Shown here: positions 39,014 to 50,699 of the stretch, piece by piece
Position numbering within the stretch: the first letter of the stretch is position 1
How the letters are laid out: the number at the start of each line of letters is the position of its first letter
Assembly: GCA_039619475.1 (NCBI GenBank)
Contig: CM077116.1
Coordinates: 1,922,001 to 1,986,000, forward strand
Length of the DNA: 64,000 nt
Direction: 5' to 3'
Origin: Icerya purchasi
Lineage: Eukaryota > Arthropoda > Insecta > Hemiptera > Monophlebidae
Notes under the pieces: model-generated
The model's database searches: none
The model's input: the letters and a program-made list of their open reading frames with translations, nothing else
What the model was told of the DNA's origin: nothing
Position numbers and translations under genes: made by a program

Positions 39014-39316
39014 GAAGGGCGTCGCCAGCCGATGGGCCAGGGGGGGACAAGATGAGTTGCCAGCCGCCAGGGGGGGGGCAAGATGATAGAAAAAGGATAT
39101 GAGTTATAGAAAAAATGAAATTTATAAGTTGTAAAGGCTTAATATTTTATTAAACAAGAATAAAATCTTAATTAAAACATAATTTTCGTGGGTTTCTGAC
39201 AAATTATTCATGATTACGCACCTATGAACACTCATTATGGCCAGTTGATTAAAAAGTTTTAAGACTCCAGGGGGAGGGGGGAGCTGCCCCCCTGCCCCCC
39301 GCTGGCGACGCCCGGG
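39014..39316. mobile_element. Non-autonomous DNA transposon (MITE) nested in Merlin
   Basis: This 303 bp insertion has inverted ends sharing 13 exact bases (GGGCGTCGCCAGC at the left; GCTGGCGACGCCC at the right). The three outermost positions do not match. The flanks GTTTCATG and GTTCCATG fit an 8 bp duplication with one change; the strictly exact part is CATG. Next to the left end a roughly 33 bp unit with CCAG, a G tract and ACAAGATGA is repeated twice. Near the right end are G and C tracts (39270-39300). The interior is AT-rich and has no transposase. Its size, G/C-tract layout and terminal GGCGT-CCAG words resemble the element at 22204-22511, suggesting the same broad group. Confidence 0.8.
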
Positions 39317-39324
39317 GTTCCATG
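39317..39324. repeat. Target-site duplication, right copy (8 bp, one mismatch)
   Basis: GTTCCATG, matching GTTTCATG at 39006-39013 with one difference. Confidence 0.6.
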
Positions 39325-40446
39325 TATGCAGTTCCTATCCGAAGTTCGGAAGTATTATTAAACGTAATTAAAGAATGTATCCTATCAGGAACAACAATAA
39401 TATCTGACAAATGGAAAGCATATACCAAAATACCCGAGCTTAAATGAATTACAAAAACATTCAATCGTAAACCATTCAAAAATTTTGTTGATGCTGTAAC
39501 TGGTGCACATACGCAAGGTATTGAATCGCTGTGGTCAAAAACAAAATATCAAAATAAGATTCAATTTGGACAAGCGCGAAACCATTTAGATTTGTACTTA
39601 AACGATATAAAAATCAAAATTTGTTTCATCAGATTTTAAATGACATTGTAGCTTTTTGCCCTCCTGAGTGAACTTATCTTCTTTTAAATACACTGTTTAA
39701 TATCGTTTTTGTAATGTATTTTTATAATCAATACTATTTATAAGTAATGCTTTCGCGCATGAATGCGAAAATAAACTCAACTAAAAATGAACTATGAAAA
39801 TGAACTATGAAATATAAACTATACGGGGGACGAAGTGAAAAGACCGAATTTTTTAACAAGTAAAACTGTAATGGTAGATTTTTATAAATGTTGGTTTTTA
39901 TTCAAATCACTCCGTTTTCTTAATGAAATATGGCGCAAAAAAGTTGGTGCCTTAAATCTAAAATCATCGACTATTAACTCTTTTTTCCTTTTCTTTTTTT
40001 ATCTGGTTTATATATTATTGTAAATTCAAAGAGAACACGTTTATTCTGTGCATACGTATTATTCATTGATACAAACTAAGAAGTTATCATTAAATCGGCT
40101 TCAATTAGAATGAGGGCTAGAGAATGTTGAGAACGAACTGTATGAATCGGCTGAAATAAAATTCATTAAAAAGTGTGCAGCAAATTACGCAAAATGTAGC
40201 TTTTAGAATGACAAAAATACCTTCAATAAAATACAACATTGTTTCCGTATATGCTCGTTTTTTAAATGAATTTATTCTTTGTAGAATTCGATAACATTTC
40301 CTTTATTACTTGATCACCTGCAGCTTCTTAGGAAAAAAAAAGAATCAGAATAACGATATTTTAATTATTGCCTTCTTTCATGGTGCTAATAAAAGTATTT
40401 GATTTAATAACGTTTAAGAAGAACGCTGAAAAATAAAAAACTAATT

Positions 40447-40449
<3 letters not shown>

Positions 40450-40483
<34 letters not shown>
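40450..40483. repeat. (TA)n microsatellite
   Basis: About seventeen TA units without interruption. Confidence 0.95.
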
Positions 40484-40487
<4 letters not shown>

Positions 40488-40852
40488 CACGTATTACAGT
40501 AAATTATAGTTATAAAAATATAAAATATAGCCGACATGCTTCGGAGTGACATGCTCCATAAATTTGTTAGCTGGAGTTAGTTCCTTTTTTTCTTTTTTTT
40601 TTTTTTTTTTTTCGGGAGAGTTGAGAGGAAAGAACAATTTAGATTTCAATTATAACGAACAGTCAAAATAAGCCAAATATAAATTTAACAAACATAAATC
40701 ACGTAAAAAAACTAACAAAATATTTTACATGTAATTAATAATTTAACCTCATATAGAGAGTACCAGTTATAATAACGAAGTAATAACGTTTGCATTACGG
40801 GAGAAATGTTGAACTCTTGTTTAAACATATAGGTACATTCATGTATGTATAA

Positions 40853-40854
<2 letters not shown>

Positions 40855-40894
<40 letters not shown>
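40855..40894. repeat. (TA)n microsatellite
   Basis: About twenty TA units without interruption. Confidence 0.95.
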
Positions 40895-40897
<3 letters not shown>

Positions 40898-41520
40898 ACA
40901 AATATTAAGCAATAAGTAATGAATAAGATCTTAGTAACTCGAAGGAAATCATTTTGAGGGTCGGCAAAAGAACAAAAAACACAGTTAGAAAAGCTCGTTT
41001 TTAATTTTTTATAAATGATTTTTTAAGAAGCCGGGAACAATTATATAACTATTTTTATACACTTCCAGAAAGTCTAGCAATTGTGGGAGCCACCCACATA
41101 TGTATATCGCGTATGCTGATCAAGGCATGCTTGACTTGACAAGTTCGAATCCTACTAATGGAAAGTATTGCCAACTATCATCACTCGCGTCGGTGGATTA
41201 AACGATCTTAAACAAAACTCGAAAAAATCACAACTACCCGACATTGTAGATTTCGAATCAGCGACATTTATTAATTTGTCGTTGCACTGAAATTTGTTCA
41301 AGTTTATGACTTTTGCGCAACTCGAATCAGATACCTTCCGCAGATAGTCTACAAACCATATTCAGCGTAAAAGTATGCTTGCGCATGGTTTTACCAATTT
41401 CGGGCACTTTGTATGTACGCGCGCGATATCGTCCAATTATAGCATAGTTGCAGGAGCTTAATGCGAACACAATTAATTTAAACACTTCGTAAAAATTAAC
41501 AAGAGCCGGGATGCAGTTTT

Positions 41521-42340
41521 TAAACGTGATCGAGTTTTCAAACAATCGCCTGCGACATTGACGAGCGAATGAACGGAGCGGGAAAATTCAGTCGGCCGGA
41601 AGAAAAACCGTGGAAATTTCAGCGGGTTTCCGATTGGACGGTTGGAATTTATCGGTAAAAATTCAGCGTAGCAGGGGAATTTTCCAGCGCGGTCGGTAGT
41701 CGCCAATTAGCGAGCCAATCAGGAGGCCCGGTTGGGCATGGTCGCGGTGTCGATGCAGTGCGCTGCGGCAACTGGCTGCTCGTTTAACGGTCATCACTGT
41801 AATTAACGTCGTCATCGGCCACTTCAGCCGCTTCCGTTTCTTTCATTAGTGCCCGTTCTGGCAGCGACTTTGGACACGCACTCGCACGTCGACACACTAT
41901 CAACCGTTCCGCCGACCAATCAGCGGCCTTCCCGCGGTTGCCGATCGGCCAATCACGCTCGTCCAATAACCGCGAAATGATTACCCGCCTTCACGTCCTC
42001 GCAGCGGCCTGTTCCCCGCTACGGACGTCTCAATTACTGAATGCGCGCAGCCGACAAGCCGCTATCATTTTCGACGGTGCCGACGCAAATCGTTGTCCGT
42101 AGCTCGCTTGCCCTACACTAATTTCCGACCGCCATTTTATTTCATTTTCGCTCATTTTTCAGCATCGTCTGCAAACTCGCTTTGTCTACATGCACTCTTG
42201 GAACGCCAACAACGCGACATAAAGTTGCGCGTTGGGACACATTCAGTTTTTTTTCGATTTCTTTTCCTCTTTCCCGCTCTAAGGTGTGCGCAGGAGTTCC
42301 GGGGCCGGGGGGCTGCTTTTGTAGTGATAACATTTAAAGT
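41521..42340. other. CpG-rich patch with repeated CCAAT-like words
   Basis: The patch carries repeated CCAATC or ATTGG words (near 41632, 41715, 41917 and 41950), as in some CpG-rich promoters. No transcription start element or first exon could be fixed, and the overlapping open frames have no motif. Confidence 0.35.
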
Positions 42341-45020
42341 TGCAAATTTTGTTTTCCCTTAAATTCTTAACTTGTCATCATTGTGTCCATGAAGTTTCGC
42401 TGGAAAAATTACCAACAACACCAAAGGGCGCGTTACTTTTCGCAAGCTTTTGTTGTATTCTCATTCAGCCGATTAAAATAAAAGCCAAATTTTTTTAAAG
42501 TCGAATTCTTAATCAAACATTTAAACACATCGCGAAAATATTAAATGTTCCTTCTTAAAATCGACGGTGGATATGGAAAAAGAATTAAAATGCATCACAA
42601 CCTGTTACGCTATTCGTATTAATGGATATGTAATTTTTGAGCGCGCGAGATAAAAATCCGTTGAATTTTTTCTAATGACGACCTCGGTAAATCGTACATT
42701 AACAAATAGACAAAATGAAACTTACTGTGTTCATCGTTCTTTTTCGGATCCAGCCGCGAAGAAGAGAGATAGAAAAATTGAATATGTTACCACCCGCAAA
42801 AGTCTACCAAAAAAAAACAAAACAAAACACTAAATGTTTCATGCATATTTATACGCTGGCGATTTTTTTTTATTTATTCTTTTTACGAAGTCAATTTAAT
42901 GTATCAAATGGAAACAAATTTTATCAGAGTTCTATTCATGTACAATCAAACTACCTCCGGGGGGAGGGGGGGGTCTTCCTACTGTGATCTTTTCCTTTCC
43001 AGTCGACTTATTTCCCCTCTAGCGGCATAACTGAAGTAGTTTAATTTCCTTACTTTGATAGAATTCGGCAATTCCGGAAATTTTTTTATTCTGTAGAATT
43101 TCGCCGTTTATTATTAGAGGAAGCTCAAAAGACGCGATAGGGATTTTTTTTCGAAGTTACCGATTGTCTACGATTTACATACGATAGTAGAACGGAATAG
43201 TAGATTTGACACTTTAGGAGTCGTCTGACATGAGCCGTTTTTTCTGCTGGATAAGTTTGTCATTTTAGAAATGCTGCTTTTGTCCATTCGCTTCTTATCT
43301 TCGAACGCGCATTTCATCGAGGATTGCACCTAAACATGTATGACAGATGTGTAACTTGTTCCAATTTTTCACTTTTAATACGTTTCTCTTGCATGTTCTT
43401 TTTCGGAAGTGTTAATTGAAATTCTTCACTGTAATTTATTATCACCGTTGAGCTACAACCCTATTTTGGTCTGACTTTCCATCACCTTCCTTTCTGGTTT
43501 GATCTCCGTGTACGAATTAAAAAGAAACGCGGATAAAGCACATCGCTGCTTCGGACGTTGTATGTATTCTCACCTCAGCAAATATTCTATCTTCTAATAA
43601 TATGAAGGTCTTTTCTTGCAGAGTAATCTTTAATCTGGCACGGTCGGATGCACTTGAATTAACGTATATACTGAAATAATATTAGAGATATTAAAATCAC
43701 CGACATATTTTGGAGCGAAAACTCCATATTCATAATGTTATCCTATTCAATTTCGAAAATCGAGATATTTTCGGTATGAAAATCGCATTATTTAATATCC
43801 GCGTTTATTGTCACGTCCTTAATATATTAGCGAACGCAGAAAGTTTTGAACAAATGCGAAAAGTAAAATTCCCTAAATATACATATATGCTCGTACGTAT
43901 ATGTGTATACGCTTGATTTGGTTAACTGAAAGTTGTCGTTTTTAAAACAAAAAGTGATACATAATGGATAATTATTTTGCAAATTTTCAATATTAAATGT
44001 ATATTAATGCGGTAATAAGAAATTAAATTAACAAGTTTTTTCGTAACACCGGCATAAAAATCTATATCCGAAAATAATGTTAAATTTATGTGTACTTAGA
44101 TGTTTCTCATTAAAATATTTCTTTTTTTTAAAAATTAATCTCGAGCAATTTTTACAAATCAGTCGAGAAATCTAAAATTTTCGGTCCTTATACGATCACC
44201 ACAGAAAAGTAGACTAAAACATTATTTTAGAGTTGCTCGTGTAAGGCTTATATTGAATTCAACGGCAACGCCAGAACATTAAATACTTTTTCTGTTCCTC
44301 GTTTAAAATCTTACGTATCGATGATTTCACGTTAAAGAAAGTTTCAGAAAGTTCAGAAGAAAGCTTTTTTTTTATAAAATTAGTTATGGTTCGGAAGTTA
44401 CATCGTAAAGTCTAAACTTGATGAAGTATACAGATTTTAATATTACTATTGTTATTGACAAATATCTAAGCGGTGTATCCGATGAGAAGTGTAAGCAATA
44501 AAAATTGCCACTAAAACAGAAATTCATACATTTTTTTTCCACTAATATGCATTTCCTTGAAATAGTAAAATATTTTTACTTCATTAGTGATTTAACAGAA
44601 GAAAACGGTAATTTCCGATTTAAGCGCGCAGGAAAAACGATACAAAGAATTGAACCTGAAGAAATCAATCTGACCGACCTATGTGATTCTATGTATTATT
44701 TGTTTCACTCGTAAGATTAATCACGTTAAACATCGATTACGATTTTATTATGAAAAAAGCGATGCCTCTACGGGAACATGGATGCGTAACAATTAGCCAG
44801 CTGTAGAGCTCGCTGGATCTACAGGTTAACTTGCATGAGGTACAATGAACGTAATCGTGCTGGACGCGTAAACACCTGATAATATTTCTAAAGATAAGTT
44901 GTAAGTGCCACAATGAAGGAATTTAGCGATGTTCTGTTCAATATTCGGTTTTGAACTATAACCGTCACACAAATGGTACTTATTAGAATGTACATTTCGC
45001 ATCAACAACCGCACAAGAAG
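42341..45020. other. AT-rich stretch without recognised gene
   Basis: No open frame above 90 codons and no motif. A G-rich word lies at about 42959-42973. I see nothing else. Confidence 0.45.
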
Positions 45021-45265
45021 GTAGCAGCGCGGTAGCCTAGTAGTTCAGGTGCTTTTCTACCAGATCAGCTCCGAGGTTTATACCTAATCTGAAATTGAAT
45101 ATCGGTTATACCAGAGAATTATCTAGGGGAAAGTAAAGTCGGCCGAGAGAAAGAAACTGGCCTCAGTATTCTTTTTAGATGCATTAGGCTTCATTGTGAA
45201 AAGCTTAATTTCATAATTCACGATACCCCTCTTATCGAGGACGATATATAGGTCTCACTTTATTT
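45021..45265 (+). mobile_element. tRNA-derived SINE, near full-length copy
   Basis: The head GCGGTAGCCTAGTAGTTCAGG fits a tRNA A-box; the B-box region (CTCCGAGGTTTATACC) is degraded. The body matches the copy at 25380-25620 closely: CTAATCTGAAATTGAATATC, TATACCAGAGAATTATCTAG, GGGGAAAGTAAAG, and GTGAAAAGCTTAATTTCA. It also has the AAACTGGCCTCAGTA and GATGCATTAGGCTTCATT blocks found in the copy at 21115. It ends with TCTCACTTTATTTA, an eroded CTTTA tail. No clear target duplication was found. Non-coding. Confidence 0.8.
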
Positions 45266-46309
45266 AGATAAACACAAAAACAAGTTTGCATTGTTTGATC
45301 TGAAATAAGTTAAATAAAGCGCGTTTCAAATGTTAAAAAATGCAAATATAATTATTTAAAAATTATTAATTTTATAATATTACTGATTTTATTGATATGA
45401 TTAATTTTATTATTGCCATTATGACCATTGAGCATTTTATTAACTAAATATTAAAAGCTTACATATTTACCTAATCGAATTAATAAGCTATTTTTGAACA
45501 TAATCTTCCGTTACCAACTGCAATTTGAATCCGTGCTGAGTTTATATCCCATTGCATCTATGTTTTGACCGCTTGTGTCTCATCAAAACATAGTGAACAG
45601 TTTACCTGAATTTTCTTCTTACTCTTTTTGGTTAACATGCGTGTATTCCTCTAGAGATATGCCTGCAGCGAAGCGACATACATTGCGGTAGCTAGTGAAT
45701 TCCGTATAATGGTCTTCTCTGGCATCATCATTACGGCGACATTTATACAGCGCTAAAAAGAATTTTAAAATTGTGTTGATGACTTTTCGAAACGAATAAT
45801 ACATATTAATAAAACATATTCAAAAAAAGGTACGCTTTATAATAATGACTCGAAATCAGTCCACACACTCAAAGCCGAACGGAAAAAATCCGTGCTCGAG
45901 GTTAGTATTGCTCCATGTCCCTCTTTACCAATTTCAGCGATAAGGTTTTTAACAAAAATTGAAGATTTTTAATCCCCTTTTTTCATTTCAGCCGGGTTAA
46001 TGGTTTAACTGTTTCCGTTCGAACAGACCAGCCTATTAAACCGTTCTGCTGCAAAGCTTATTTTTGAATACATCCCGCAAAATTTAAACACTGCTACTAA
46101 AAATTGTGTAGTATTTTTGTATGGGCACCAAATGAACGTTTGTTATGTAAGCCGGATCCTGTCCTAAGACTTAACCTGTGGCAAATACAAGCTGAATAAA
46201 TGTGAGCCTCACAATCATTATCGTATCTTTGTCCGCGACACTATCATTTTTCAATGCGTTGTAAATGAGGTCAGCAGTCCAATTTCTTTTTACTCTCTCT
46301 TCTTCATCT
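45266..46309. other. AT-rich stretch without recognised gene
   Basis: No open frame above about 60 codons and no repeat family recognised. Confidence 0.4.
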
Positions 46310-46580
46310 TCGATTCGTGCATCGTGAAATCATGGAATTCGACGTATTAGCCATGTGTTTCTGTCCTCTGTGTGTCAGATGTTGACGTGGCGTTTGTCAT
46401 TTAATTCTGTCTGTATGTCTTATGAGCGCTCTTCCTAGTTTCCGTTTACCTTCGATCATGCCTTCTAGAATTAGTTTTTCCAAGCTATCCTGTCGTATAA
46501 TGTGATCAAAGTATGTAGCTATTCGCCGTATCACTACATCGCGTAGCCGTATTTCCGGACAGATTTCGTTCGGTATTGAG
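46310..46580 (-). pseudogene. LINE reverse-transcriptase C-terminal remnant
   Basis: Read on the minus strand from about 46580, the product contains PEIRLRDVVIRRIATYFDHI, then IRQDSLEKLILEGMIEGKRK, then GRALIRHTDRIK and a stop at 46397-46399. This matches the widespread C-terminal pattern of non-LTR retrotransposon polyproteins (GHI-R-DSLEKLILEGKIEGKRGRGR). Beyond the stop, weak similarity seems to continue in degraded form to about 46310. The endonuclease and polymerase domains are missing, so this is a dead 3' fragment. It lies on the opposite strand to the LINE fragment that starts at 46676 and belongs to a different family. Confidence 0.8.
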
Positions 46581-46666
46581 AGTTTTTTTGTTTGTTTTTT
46601 TTTTTGGTCCAGTGGGATATCCTTCCCCAGCAGACTATTTTCATTTATTCGTTAGATATCACAATC

Positions 46667-46675
46667 AACTAATAT
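46667..46675. repeat. LINE target-site duplication, left copy
   Basis: AACTAATAT recurs at 47198-47206 after the poly(A) tail. Confidence 0.65.
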
Positions 46676-47197
46676 TCTAGCCCGATGCCGTTTAACGCTT
46701 TACTGCCTCGTTTTGGCGCATCAGTCTTTCTGATGCACTTTGCTGAGGAGTGAAGCAAACTATGGTCAGAACAAACAACCTGGCTCAGATCCATAAAGTC
46801 GGACACCGACCCATGGTGGCCGCCGTTCCCCGTCACACGTAGGGAGTTCTCGATCCTATCGAGACTGCGTCTGGGGCACACTGCACTATCACACAATCAC
46901 GTCTTTGAAGGAGCTCCCCCTCCGGTCACTTGCCCTCTGTGCGGGTTCATGGCCTCACCAACTGTAGAGCATCTGCTGAAATGGTGCCGGTACACTTCCC
47001 GTACTTCTAGTCATACCTCACCCCACCGTCTGTTGTCGAACTACCCGGATTGTGTTCGGGCAGTGTTGAATTTTGCAGCATCGAACAGACTGCACCGCCT
47101 TCTGTAATTTCAAGTGAGTCTAGGTGCCGTAATAGCCCAGGTAGTTACACACGGCGCCTAGATTTATATTTGTAAATTTAAAAAAAAAAAAAAAAAA
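46676..47197 (+). pseudogene. 5'-truncated LINE (Jockey/R1-type) 3' end
   Basis: This is the 3' end of a non-LTR retrotransposon polyprotein with its tail. The product reads SKLWSEQTTWLRSIKSDTDP, then WWPPFPVTRREFSILSRLRL, GHTALSHNHVFEGAPPP, a CCHC-type zinc knuckle (CPLC, then TVEHLLKWC; spacing C-2-C-9-H-4-C), and ends at TAA 47105-47107. This is the usual C-terminus after the reverse transcriptase or RNase H part of Jockey/R1-like LINEs. A TGA breaks the frame just upstream of the SKLWSE block. A 3' untranslated part of about 70 bases and an A20 tail (47180-47199) follow. The flanking 9 bp duplication AACTAATAT shows it inserted already 5'-truncated, as is typical of target-primed reverse transcription. 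Confidence 0.88.
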
Positions 47198-47206
47198 AAC
47201 TAATAT
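47198..47206. repeat. LINE target-site duplication, right copy
   Basis: AACTAATAT, exact match to 46667-46675; the first two A overlap the poly(A) tail. Confidence 0.65.
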
Positions 47207-48240
47207 CCTTCTTCAGTTAAATTTTTTTTCTTCTCGAATTTCGTGTAATTTGATAAATTCCCGTAAAAGAAAAAGTAGCGCATTCCTAGCAATTTTTTGT
47301 TTTACACGGGGTGGCGGTTGATAGAAATACTTTCTTAAACTATTCTTAACGTATTTCGGAATTTTAAGCTGGTGTTGTTTTTAGCCATCACATCGCTGTT
47401 GGACACACCGGTTTCCACGAGAATTTTGTCTACCAGTACAGAAAAGAAATGCGAATTCCTGGAGCTTTTAGCGCTCAAACAGCTCCCACCTAAAATGGAA
47501 ATTAAGTGAAATATGAGCCTTCCAAAAAATATTGAATTAACCCTATTTGACTGATTATTAATGCGGCGAAGAAAAAAATCCGGTGAAGACATTTTCTGTG
47601 TAAATTTTTAAGCTGATGACCTTGAGTCCTACTTGGCAGGAAGTCCGGGCATGTAGGGAATTTCCCCCTTTCTCCCTCCGGCGAAGTCAACAATATGGAC
47701 ACAGTGATCCGGTACGTGGTATTAATCTGTTTACGGCCTACTGGAGAATCGAAAAATAACTTGAAAGTGTAATAATAATCGCTTTCAGTAGATGCCAGTA
47801 GGGAGACACAGCTAATTAGTGAATTCTGCTATTGTGCGAGATGTAGTTAAAGTTACGGAAATAGAAGAAAGTATTATTTTTTCGTTTAACTGTCTCGCTG
47901 CTTATAAATATTTTTTGAGTTACTTCTAAGGGTAGAGATCTTTTACAATACTTCTTATAATATTTTCTACAGACATAATATTACAGAGAAACGCCTTTTT
48001 TTTTTTTCACACGAATTAATCGTCCATTCTGTATAGAATTTAAAGCGAAGAAAATTAAATTTCCTCTCTTCGCTGCTACTGTAAAAGATCATCCTCGAAA
48101 TGTTCCATTAAATAATGGTTCTGCCTTTGGTCGCGAATATTTCGAAGCAGTCGACGAAGACGCCTTTACCAAAGGTATTGCGGTCATCGCGTGTGAAGGC
48201 AAAAGGTAAAAAAAGAAAAAGGGAAAAAAAGTGTTCATTC
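47207..48240. other. AT-rich stretch without recognised gene
   Basis: No recognised coding region. A T run lies at 47998-48008. Confidence 0.4.
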
Positions 48241-49290
48241 GTTGCACTGCCGCGCCTAGATTCAGTTCTGCGGTCTTCTCAGATAGGCAGGTAGTATAGC
48301 TGGTGGCCTAATGGTGGTATCGTCTGTACGCGGTTTATACGCACGCAGGATGGGAGTAATTTCGGTTGTGGATGATAAAAACCGTCTTCTTCGTAATAAT
48401 GGAATACGAAAAAAATACTACATGCTGGCCTTTCACGGGCCGACGGGCCCTTCACAAGCGTAATATATACGTTATATCGTGGTCCATTTAGCAGCAGCGA
48501 GACAGCCTTTGCGTCCTTACTCGAAAGGCTCTCCAGCTCCAGGCAAATAGTCCGGTTTTTTCCTTCAGAGTTTCCTGCGCCGGCTATATGTTCATAATAG
48601 AAAATCGCTGTGGCGTGTTTGACTTCCTACGCCGAAGAACTGCCTATACGTATGTGGTCGCCGCGGTGGATAATTGCCACGCACCAAAGCCTACCAGCAG
48701 AGGTCTTTAGTCGTCAATTCTTTCTTAGGCCGCTAGTTATTTTTCTTTCTTTGCCTTCTGTCTTGTTCGGTTCATTTTAATGGCCGAGCAGTATCGTTTC
48801 AGCCGTTCTTCGCCGTCTTCTAGCCGCTTCCTCGGCCATCCGTCTGCGCGGGCTTCATTAATGATAGGCTCAGGAGGAGGAGACGGTTTTATATAATAAT
48901 GCTACGCATTCCTGCCCGAATTCTGTTCGATTGAAGAGAGCAACACTTGATGAACTGCGAGTCAAAATAGACCAAGACGCGTCGTACAGACAATGGCCCG
49001 GTTTTTCTTCCGCCATTAGTCAACCGGTAACTAGTAATTTTCCGTCGACGGATTAACCAAAGTTGTCATTTTGATTACTTTTTCTCGTATTTTCCTCACC
49101 CCCGCTACTGTCACGTTAGAAATGCCGCGCGCCGGTACATCATCATTTCTCCGGTTCACCTTTAACATCCGTCATCGTCATTATTATCGAGATCGTTATC
49201 ATTTACGTTTAATTGTGCCCTTGCTCCGATTATGCAGCAGACACGACCGAAATACAATTCGAAGCGAAGATTAAACGCGAAAAATTCATT
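48241..49290. other. Mixed CpG-richer stretch, possible tRNA-like word
   Basis: TGGCCTAATGGTGG near 48302 fits an RNA polymerase III A box, but no B box follows at the right distance. A GC-rich hairpin-like segment (CACGGGCCGACGGGCCC) lies near 48434-48450. No gene is recognised. Confidence 0.35.
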
Positions 49291-50665
49291 TAACTTTGCT
49301 TTTATTATTATTTTTTGGCTATTTCGTTTATATACCGGAGATTTTCGTGATCTTTATCGTCGCGCGTTTCCGCTAAATTGAACTACTATTTCGGGGCCTT
49401 AATTGACCCTAAATTACAATTTTTCCGCCAACCGAAAAAACGGACAGCTCGAATTTGTTCCCCCGGGTCGGATTTTGCGGGTTGAATTAGTTTCGGTGCA
49501 TGAACTTGATTTTCAAGTTAACTGGTCGAATTAGTTCCCGTTCTATTGATGTGTCAAATCTGTCCTTTTTGATCCGCTTTTGCCTGAGATGAAACTGACA
49601 AAGTCTTTTATTTTGGATAGGCTACAAAGGAATTTGTATGCAGCTAAACAAAGAGACAAATATGCCTCTGTTACCGAAAAGTTTTATAATTTTTCTATAT
49701 TATTTTTTTTAAAACAATTTTCTCTCGTTAATTTGCAAGCGGTATCAATTCGACAAAAGCACATCTATCATTGAGCAGCATAATGTGCTAATACGAATGA
49801 TATAATAGTCTGGTTAATTGAATCTGCGTGAATTAAAAGTTCTACTTAACGTAATAATTTGTATGTGAAATTACTATCAAAAATATATTTTTTGTTGTTG
49901 GGCCAAATGTCACGAGCTTTAATAACATTTTTAAACCCACGCATTCATCAATCGTTCTAATAACAATGGCAATCTATACGACTATTTAAATAGAAGCATT
50001 GATTTAACGCGAGAACCATTTCGACCAGCTAATGTAGTAATGCCAGTTTATCACGGAAACCAATTCGACCACATATCCAATAAAAGGTGTAACAAATGTG
50101 TTCTGCTGAATTGCGGCAACTGCCAAGAATGAAATTGCGAACAAAGGATTATTCTATATACTCAGCTCGTTAAGGAAGAGCAGCCCGGCCCATTCCGATT
50201 AATTTATATACTGTTAACAATAAAACAGAGAAAATATATAAACATATATGTACATATATACGTTAAATTATAGCTGTAGTGGAAATATTTACTTGAACTT
50301 AAAACGCTTTCTCAGTCTTCAGATAATCTTATTGAACAAAATTTCCAATAAATATTTAAATATGAAAAAAGTGCTTGTCGAAATTTGTTGCTATATCCCT
50401 TTGTAATCAGTAACGTGTATTAATGACTATGCCATTTTCATGCCGGCGATGAAAAATCATGTAATATTTTTATGAAACCTTTTTGTATCGAACACCATGT
50501 AACGGTTTAAAAATGACTCGGTCAATTGAAACCGTCTCTTCTATAAGAATTATAGAAGACTGCAGGTCCGGGTTGTATTCCGATGACAAGCTGAATAATC
50601 GAGTTTATATATATATATATACATATAATATATATATATATACATATAATATATATATATATATA

Positions 50666-50699
<34 letters not shown>

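Larger units (their letters stand above)
38532..39639 (+). pseudogene. Merlin-family (IS1016/ISXO2-like) transposase pseudogene
   Basis: Merlin transposases are DDE-type enzymes that cut and paste their own DNA. From the first ATG (38532) the product has the N-terminal block NLVRKINTKEKAVEFLQERG, then a stop. A damaged zinc-ribbon region follows, then the long open part (38656-38943) with WLEGSRLP, FIYLW and KTIEIDEYCFSRRK, giving the first catalytic Asp. A frameshift and an in-frame TAG where the family has Gln (PQ-stop-WVFG) follow. The frame is interrupted at 39013 by a 303 bp insertion. It resumes at 39325 with AVPIRSS, TTIISDKWKAY (second Asp), NFVDAVTGAHTQGIESLW (catalytic Glu) and ends at TAA 39637-39639. 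Another stop lies after PELK. All three catalytic residues survive, but the gene cannot make a full protein. The identification rests on my memory of the family pattern; the match is strong. Confidence 0.9.
39640..41520. other. AT-rich stretch with two (TA)n tracts
   Basis: Two long TA microsatellites (40450-40483 and 40855-40894) and a T run at 40592-40612 dominate. A good B-box-like word (AGTTCGAATCC) lies near 41143, with no convincing A box or tRNA fold. No gene is recognised. Confidence 0.5.

Noticed and set aside
48302..48370. tRNA or SINE head suggested by TGGCCTAATGGTGG
   Set aside because: No B box at the expected distance and no shared blocks with the SINE family.
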